NCBI GenBank assembly: GCA_938003555.1
Contig: CALKXN010000166.1
Coordinates: 1-7,440, forward strand
DNA from: an uncultured Robiginitomaculum sp.
GTDB lineage: Bacteria; Pseudomonadota; Alphaproteobacteria; Caulobacterales; Maricaulaceae
Direction: 5' to 3'
Length of the DNA: 7,440 nucleotides
The notes beneath the pieces were generated by a model. It saw only the letters and a program-made list of their open reading frames with translations. It was not told where the DNA came from and made no database searches. This document shows, in pieces, positions 1 through 4,726 of the stretch. The stretch's first letter is position 1; each line of letters begins with the position of its first letter. The position numbers and the translations under genes were made by a program.

Positions 1-1000
1 GGGTCCGCTTGCCAGCATCTGTCAGAGTATCATCTTTTGGAATTCCGAGAATTTTCCCTGAAATCCCATTATCTCTAAAATACTGATACAGTCGAAAGCG
101 TGTCGCAATATGATCGGCGTGCTTACGAAGCCTGTGGTTTGACACGGCTTTAACGGACGTCGTTTCAACAGGCACTTGTTCGGTTCGCATATCATCGGCA
201 AATTGCGAAAGATTAGAGAGTTTACGATACCCTTTATCACTCAGGTCCGAGATAGCATCAGCGACCGACAATATATCCTCACCAAATTCCGTAGCACGCG
301 GCGCGAGATCAGGCCTTTTTGCAAACAGCACACTTGGCACATGATCATATTCAGACCGCCAAATATTGTCTTGGCTTTGAATACCGGCCAGCCCCGCTAT
401 ATCTTCCCGAACCCCAATCAGCATAACGCGCGGGCGGTGCTGCGGCACACCAAAATGCATCGCATTTAAATGAACTGCTTGAACAACATAACCTCTGCCC
501 GTTTCGATTAAAGCATCTCGCAATTCCATGAAGGGGGACGGCTTGCCATGCTTTTTGAAGGCTTGTGTCATTCCGGACACATTCTCAATGACCACGGCTT
601 TGGGGTCTGTCGCGTCTACAAATTCTAAGAACTGCCAAGGAAGCTGATTGCGGACATCCTCAGGATTGCGGCGGCCCGCCAATGAGAAACCTTGGCAAGG
701 CGGCCCGCCCGCAACAAGATCAACGTTTTGGACACGCAGGCGCTCCAACAAAGCCTTATCTTCAAGGACACTCGCAATTTCGCCGACAACGATGCCATGC
801 TCGGCCTGATCAGCGGGTGTTGTATTATCAGATAAAAATTGCGCCCATTCGCCATCTTTAAGCCGTCTCACAAAATTATGAAAATACGTTTCAGAAGCCA
901 TAGGCGACTTCTCAATTCCGAGAAGATTTTTAAAACCCGCCCGGTGCAGCCCTAGCGTCAGGCCGCCGCATCCCGCAAATAAATCTATGCTCTTATACAT
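1..1000 (-). CDS. DNA (cytosine-5-)-methyltransferase (Dcm/type II family), C-terminus cut by the left window edge
   Basis: The enzyme transfers a methyl group from S-adenosylmethionine to carbon 5 of cytosine in a DNA target, protecting host DNA from a partner nuclease. Visible in the 333 complete codons: motif I DLFAGCGGLTLG at residues 6-17 (SAM binding), motif IV GGPPCQGFS at 98-106 with catalytic Cys102, motif VI IENV at 138-141, and motif VIII-like FGVPQHRPRVMLIGVR at 183-198. The target-recognition region and motifs IX-X lie at or beyond the left edge, so specificity cannot be read. The start is ATG at 1000-998, giving MYKSIDLFAG; motif I at the extreme N-terminus is normal for the family. 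No strong ribosome-binding site precedes it. It follows the nuclease gene on the same strand, but a terminator-like hairpin lies between them. The family assignment is very secure; pairing with the neighbouring nuclease is inference from adjacency. Confidence 0.96.
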   Translation of the reverse strand, partial: MYKSIDLFAGCGGLTLGLHRAGFKNLLGIEKSPMASETYFHNFVRRLKDGEWAQFLSDNTTPADQAEHGIVVGEIASVLEDKALLERLRVQNVDLVAGGPPCQGFSLAGRRNPEDVRNQLPWQFLEFVDATDPKAVVIENVSGMTQAFKKHGKPSPFMELRDALIETGRGYVVQAVHLNAMHFGVPQHRPRVMLIGVREDIAGLAGIQSQDNIWRSEYDHVPSVLFAKRPDLAPRATEFGEDILSVADAISDLSDKGYRKLSNLSQFADDMRTEQVPVETTSVKAVSNHRLRKHADHIATRFRLYQYFRDNGISGKILGIPKDDTLTDAGKRT

Positions 1001-1007
1001 AAATCTT

Positions 1008-1036
1008 TATTAAGCTGCGCCGCAGGGAAAAGACAA
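1008..1036 (-). promoter_or_regulatory. Possible methyltransferase promoter giving a near-leaderless transcript
   Basis: On the minus strand, TTGTCT (1036-1031) and TTAATA (1013-1008) are separated by 17 bases, a sigma70-like arrangement. Only 7 bases separate the -10-like box from the ATG at 1000, so transcription would begin at or next to the start codon. That would explain the missing ribosome-binding site. The boxes are imperfect, so the call is tentative. Confidence 0.35.
1015..1025. repeat. Short palindrome CTGCGCCGCAG in the putative promoter spacer
   Basis: CTGCG and CGCAG flank a single central C. The palindrome lies between the -35-like and -10-like boxes proposed for the methyltransferase gene, where a bound repressor would block RNA polymerase. 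Some C5 methyltransferases repress their own promoters. That this one does so is inference, and an 11-bp GC-rich palindrome can occur by chance. Confidence 0.3.
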
Positions 1037-1038
1037 GT

Positions 1039-1067
1039 AAAATCCTGGGGAAGTTCCCCAGGATTTT
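1039..1067 (-). terminator. Perfect 14-bp inverted repeat; intrinsic terminator at the end of the nuclease gene
   Basis: The arms AAAATCCTGGGGAA (1039-1052) and TTCCCCAGGATTTT (1054-1067) are exact complements around a single base, so the real hairpin would have a loop of a few bases. The stem has a GC core. On the minus strand it ends in TTTT, followed by a T-rich stretch. It overlaps the nuclease stop codon (TAA, 1068-1066) and lies before the methyltransferase start. It would end nuclease mRNA and uncouple the two genes. The arms are also AT-flanked on the plus strand, but no plus-strand gene ends here. Confidence 0.75.
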
Positions 1068-1626
1068 AGCTCTTTTTAAGCGTCTCAACAATAACTTTCG
1101 TAGGCATAAGGTCCTGCATAGAGACGTTGATGCAATCAGTCCAAAATTTTGTGCCGTTACTCGGATCAACTGCATCTTTTTCCCAAACTTGTCCGCGTTC
1201 ATCAAGGCCTGTTTTATCAATGGCACCTACAAGGCAGGCATGTGTGAACCGATAGGGGCTATTTTGGTCTACGGCCTTATCCCTTACAAGTGAGATAAAG
1301 AAAAAATAATCGGGGGTTTGATGTTCATGATTATAGAGCGGTACTGAGTTATCAAATTCAGCCTTAGGGAGCACGGTTCGATCTTTCGTCTTCACATCAA
1401 TGGTAAAACGATCTTGAAGTCGAAAATCAATATCCGTCCTGTCTGTAAGGTCTTCAACAGAAATGCCATGATGTTTCATAAAGGATTCAAACACGATTTC
1501 GCCTATAGAGTCCACCAAATTTGCGGCCTCTTTACGATGCGACCCCTTTAGAACACCGACTTCAAGGGAACGGGTCATTGCAGCGTCAATCGTTTCTATG
1601 TCTAATTTATGTTTTATATACCCCAT
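1066..1626 (-). CDS. Small PD-(D/E)xK-like protein, probable type II restriction endonuclease
   Basis: The product is 186 residues, with no signal peptide or membrane segment. The N-terminal half reads like a PD-(D/E)xK nuclease core: a helix GEIVFESF with Glu43, then TDIDF (Asp65, Asp67), then a strand IDVKTKDR with Asp77-x-Lys79. The spacing suits a metal-binding site of this fold, with Asp in place of the more common Glu in the ExK position. I recognise no named family in the rest. The start is ATG at 1626-1624, supported by a purine-rich GAGGCGGA at 1638-1631 as ribosome-binding site. The next gene on the same strand is a C5 methyltransferase, which argues for a restriction role. The inferred job is cleavage of DNA lacking the partner's methylation. 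A different PD-(D/E)xK role, such as a Holliday-junction-resolvase-like or modification-dependent nuclease, is possible. The gene is certain; the nuclease call is fairly likely. Confidence 0.75.
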   Translation of the reverse strand: MGYIKHKLDIETIDAAMTRSLEVGVLKGSHRKEAANLVDSIGEIVFESFMKHHGISVEDLTDRTDIDFRLQDRFTIDVKTKDRTVLPKAEFDNSVPLYNHEHQTPDYFFFISLVRDKAVDQNSPYRFTHACLVGAIDKTGLDERGQVWEKDAVDPSNGTKFWTDCINVSMQDLMPTKVIVETLKKS

Positions 1627-1660
1627 GCATTCCGCCTCATTAGAGCATCCATTCGAGATG

Positions 1661-1698
1661 AATGTAAGGTAGCGTTATGGGCAGCCGCTTTTTACATT
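1661..1698. repeat. Inverted repeats in the divergent intergenic region, possible operator
   Basis: AATGTAA (1661-1667) and TTACATT (1692-1698) are exact 7-bp inverted copies 24 bp apart. A second small inverted pair, CATTC (1650-1654) and GAATG (1660-1664), abuts the left copy. The right copy overlaps the putative plus-strand -35 box TTTACA. The placement upstream of the nuclease gene and over a plus-strand promoter fits a binding site for a regulator of both directions. No regulator gene is present in the window, so this is inference only. Confidence 0.3.
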
Positions 1699-1748
1699 TG
1701 ATTAAAAGGCCGTATTAGAAAATAGATACTCATGTGCCCTTATATAAT
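1691..1748 (+). promoter_or_regulatory. Probable promoter region for the plus-strand two-gene operon
   Basis: Two candidates are visible. TTTACA (1691-1696) with TATTAG (1713-1718) at a 16-bp spacing resembles a sigma70 promoter. TATAAT (1743-1748) is a perfect -10 consensus but has no good -35 partner at 16-18 bp. Transcription from the latter would start near 1755, before the ATG at 1814. The rest of the 187-bp gap between the nuclease start and this ATG holds no convincing small gene. Confidence 0.4.
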
Positions 1749-1813
1749 ATCCCAACTTCCGGTTGACCAAGCACTCCGCAAAGGTGAAGGTTACAACAAC
1801 GCAATTACACACT

Positions 1814-4726
1814 ATGCCTTGGGGGCTAAAGACACTGAATTACGATGCATGCAATCGCGCGCTGAATCAGGCATTTTTCGGTCAGAAACGTTATTCTGGA
1901 CGTCAATTATTTCTGCAGCTTTCAGACAAGGTTGCAACAGAGGTTAGCGAGGCCCTTGGGGTTGGCCGCAATAATGTTGAATTGACGATCTGCCGGGCTG
2001 TTGGAAAAACACTGGGTAGCCATTCTGATCCTTATGCGCCTTTTTGGGACCGATGGAGAATGTGGCGCAAGGGAATTGGTGGGGACCTTCCACCGACGAC
2101 GGCCCTCCTATTTGCGCTTTCGCACGCGGCGACCCTCATGGGCAACGATGGTGATTTCGGCGGCAGTAACTTTTATGACCGACTTGGCAAAGCTCTTGGC
2201 TACAAACCCGAAGCGTTGCGCTTTCATGGAAAATCAACAGAGCGCCTTTGGCTTGGTTTTAATAATTGGCTCAAGGAACAAGAAGGTGACTATGGAAGAC
2301 CGACAGCGCGTCCATTCAACAGTTGGACATATGTAAACTACGCTCAATCACAAGCAATCATCAGAGCCGGCGAGCTTTCACATTTTCATTCAATATTTGA
2401 GGATTTTAATCTCGCAAATCATGACATCCGAGACCCACTTCTTCTTGTGCCATACATTGAACGTTTTCTCAAAAAATCAACGACAAGTACGCGCCTTAAA
2501 AAGGCTTGGGGTCAGAAAATTCTTAGAAAGCGCTTTTGTGAAATTGTCTTCTCCGAACTAGAGGTTTGGGCAAGTTCACGTATTGTAACGACACAAGAAC
2601 AGCGTAAGGCGATAGCAAGTTTTCCACCTGTTAAACTTGCTATCGCTCTTGAGCGAACTCTGCTCGGATGGAATTCAAAAGCATTCTTAGGTACCGATGA
2701 TTTAGAGCGATTATACAAATTAGGAGACCCCAGAATAATTACCCGAGCAGGTGTCGAATGCGCATTTCATAGACTAAATTTTGGCAGCTTTTCACAACTG
2801 GACCCTGATCCGTTAATCGGAACTTCTACGCTTTTAGACGGATTACTGATCCGCGCGTCTAATGGTAAAACTGCAAGGCTTTGGGAACCTCGCCCAGCCA
2901 TTCCATTGCAGCGCTCAAAAGACTCTCCCAGTTTGTGGATAGAAGCATCTCGCCTTCCAGACGAGGAAGAGGCGGCAATTTTGATTAAGTGTAGCCGGCA
3001 ACGCGCTGAGGCATTGGCTAAAACTTTAACGGAGATTGGGCGCTCCACAGTCAGCCTTTTGCAGGGCTCATCCAGCCTGCCATCGGGCTGGCAACTTATG
3101 ACAGGCATAGATTTAACATCTGAGGTCGCAGGCATTCCAACTGAGTTGGCATTTGTCGGGCCTATACCACGCTCTGACATTTCAATAGAGATGGGCGATG
3201 GAATGCGGCTTGATGGCCGGAAGTGGCACGTAAAGCTTCCGCCAGAGATTACTATCTCGTTACCTGACAATGCTGCTACCATGCAGATTACGCAAGATGT
3301 CACGCCGCCCATTCAAACAACTCCGATTGAACTAAGTCAAGGCGTCTCCACATTTGATGGATCTTACCTTGCAAGCCTTGGGGTCTCTCGTTTCATCGTT
3401 GAGCTCAATGAAGGTAATGCTGAACACGAAGCGATTACTAAAAGTGTTTTCGACCTCGTCGATTCTTCATCTCCGCGAAAGCTCGGCAACAATCGTTTTA
3501 GTCAACTTTCATATAATGGAGAGATATGTCCGAGCTTACCTTTGAAGCAAGACGAGACTCTCACACCAAATGTAACAAAAGTAGTTTTTCAATCAGTTGC
3601 TCAGAACGGAGCTGAAACATGCGCTAAGTCTGGCCATTATTGGTATTGCGACCCACATGAAAAAGGTATGAATAAGAATGCAGCTAAGGAACAACGCTGC
3701 ATACGTTGCGACCGCGTTGAACTTACTAAGAACAGAGGTGCGCGTGACGCTGGTGTCCCGAAAGCATCAGTCAAATCTTATGTCAAAAGACATCTAAAAG
3801 CAGATATCCAAATAGTTTTTGATGGGCTATGTTACTTAGGGTCCGGTACAAATGCAGACATGGATCGACTTCTTGCCAGTTACGAGGTTAATTTTTTCGA
3901 AGGTCATCGAATTCTGGAGTCGCTTGCTCATCTTGGGCATCTTCTAGTCCAGTATCGGCAAGGCTCTCAATCTGTTGAAGGATGGTGCATGCGAAAACCG
4001 TCTCTAGAGTATATAGCCGAAAACCGGGCTATTCTTAGAGGCTTTCGCAACTCAGAACTCTTAGAGGACTTAAGAATAGCTGTCGAAGACATCGGGGGGA
4101 CTTATACGGCCAACATTGAAGACGATGCCTTCCCGATGACTGGCGTAGAAATTGTTGGGGTGCGGCCAGATGTTCTTATCAAGGCAACCAACTCTATACG
4201 GGACTATCATGGGCGACCCATTGAAGTCGTTGCAGACCCAATCCAAAACCTATCAAGCCTGATAGGAAAATGCTTACCCGTGCTGCGCGTGGCTCGTCAG
4301 ATTAGTTTTCCAACGAAAACTATTGAGAAAATTTTCGATACTAACAGCTTAACTTGGACGAATATTTCAGACGGCCATATTCCTAAATCAGGAGAAGCTT
4401 TCCGTTCGAGGATGACCCACGCTCGTAATTGCTTTCAAGGTAACGATGGAAAGGCCTTCGCTGCCATGCCTGCTTTAACAAAAGCAGTTGCGCTTTCCGC
4501 CAGCAATATACCGACCGGGTATTACGATAGATCTACTCAGCGATATTTTTGCCCTGTGGGACTGGAGCCGCCGGGGCTTCTTTCCAGATTGCTTTGCCTA
4601 GTCTCTAATAAACTCCCAAGCATGTCAGCGGATCAAAAGAATACAATTGAATACCTTAATGTTCCGCCTGTTGTTGGCGATCTCATAGTTGAGGTAATGA
4701 ACGAAAGACTGTTTCATGAAAAGTAA
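1814..4726 (+). CDS. druH: Large DruH-like protein of a Druantia type III-like defence operon
   Basis: This is the first gene of the plus-strand operon: 970 residues from the ATG at 1814, overlapping the helicase gene by 11 bp. I recognise no catalytic domain. An aromatic/basic stretch PFWDRWRMWRKG (76-87) precedes a helical segment ending in SNFYDRLGKAL (about 118-128). Residues about 290-560 look strand-rich, with Trp471 in MRLDGRKWHVKLPPE. A probable zinc site follows: Cys603, His608, Cys612, Cys629 and Cys632, the last two as CIRC. A segment near 695-755 (ESLAHLGHLLVQY) resembles a winged helix. No membrane segment or signal peptide is seen, so it is probably cytoplasmic. The frame is open back to a TTG at 1763 (987 residues). 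I prefer ATG 1814 because no start has a well-placed ribosome-binding site and ATG is the commonest codon. The DruH assignment rests on size, order and the partner helicase; its biochemical role is unknown to me. It could belong to another helicase-associated defence family. Confidence 0.6.
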   Translation: MPWGLKTLNYDACNRALNQAFFGQKRYSGRQLFLQLSDKVATEVSEALGVGRNNVELTICRAVGKTLGSHSDPYAPFWDRWRMWRKGIGGDLPPTTALLFALSHAATLMGNDGDFGGSNFYDRLGKALGYKPEALRFHGKSTERLWLGFNNWLKEQEGDYGRPTARPFNSWTYVNYAQSQAIIRAGELSHFHSIFEDFNLANHDIRDPLLLVPYIERFLKKSTTSTRLKKAWGQKILRKRFCEIVFSELEVWASSRIVTTQEQRKAIASFPPVKLAIALERTLLGWNSKAFLGTDDLERLYKLGDPRIITRAGVECAFHRLNFGSFSQLDPDPLIGTSTLLDGLLIRASNGKTARLWEPRPAIPLQRSKDSPSLWIEASRLPDEEEAAILIKCSRQRAEALAKTLTEIGRSTVSLLQGSSSLPSGWQLMTGIDLTSEVAGIPTELAFVGPIPRSDISIEMGDGMRLDGRKWHVKLPPEITISLPDNAATMQITQDVTPPIQTTPIELSQGVSTFDGSYLASLGVSRFIVELNEGNAEHEAITKSVFDLVDSSSPRKLGNNRFSQLSYNGEICPSLPLKQDETLTPNVTKVVFQSVAQNGAETCAKSGHYWYCDPHEKGMNKNAAKEQRCIRCDRVELTKNRGARDAGVPKASVKSYVKRHLKADIQIVFDGLCYLGSGTNADMDRLLASYEVNFFEGHRILESLAHLGHLLVQYRQGSQSVEGWCMRKPSLEYIAENRAILRGFRNSELLEDLRIAVEDIGGTYTANIEDDAFPMTGVEIVGVRPDVLIKATNSIRDYHGRPIEVVADPIQNLSSLIGKCLPVLRVARQISFPTKTIEKIFDTNSLTWTNISDGHIPKSGEAFRSRMTHARNCFQGNDGKAFAAMPALTKAVALSASNIPTGYYDRSTQRYFCPVGLEPPGLLSRLLCLVSNKLPSMSADQKNTIEYLNVPPVVGDLIVEVMNERLFHEK
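4716..4726 (+). other. 11-bp start/stop overlap coupling the two operon genes
   Basis: The helicase ATG begins inside the last codons of the upstream gene, whose TAA occupies 4724-4726. The helicase frame is closed just upstream by TGA at 4698-4700, so the overlap does not depend on start choice. Ribosomes finishing the first protein could re-initiate here, which fits subunits made in a fixed ratio. Confidence 0.85.

Noticed and set aside
176..469. 97-codon plus-strand frame at the left
   Set aside because: It is antisense to the methyltransferase gene, whose motif VIII and following sequence read continuously on the minus strand here.
1732..1947. 71-codon plus-strand frame starting just before the DruH-like gene, possible small leader or regulator
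   Set aside because: It runs mostly within the N-terminal part of the DruH-like gene in another frame, lacks a ribosome-binding site, and shows no helix-turn-helix or other recognisable pattern.
2767..3312. 181-codon open frame on the minus strand
   Set aside because: It lies wholly inside the DruH-like gene, and its product is rich in Ser, Gly, Arg and Pro with no recognisable domain. It is a shadow of the coding frame on the other strand.
4028..4080. 10-bp inverted repeat GCTATTCTTA/TAAGAATAGC plus a direct repeat CTTAGAGG
   Set aside because: It lies inside an uninterrupted coding frame with a 33-base spacer and has no T-tract or other regulatory context. It is most likely chance or codon-driven.
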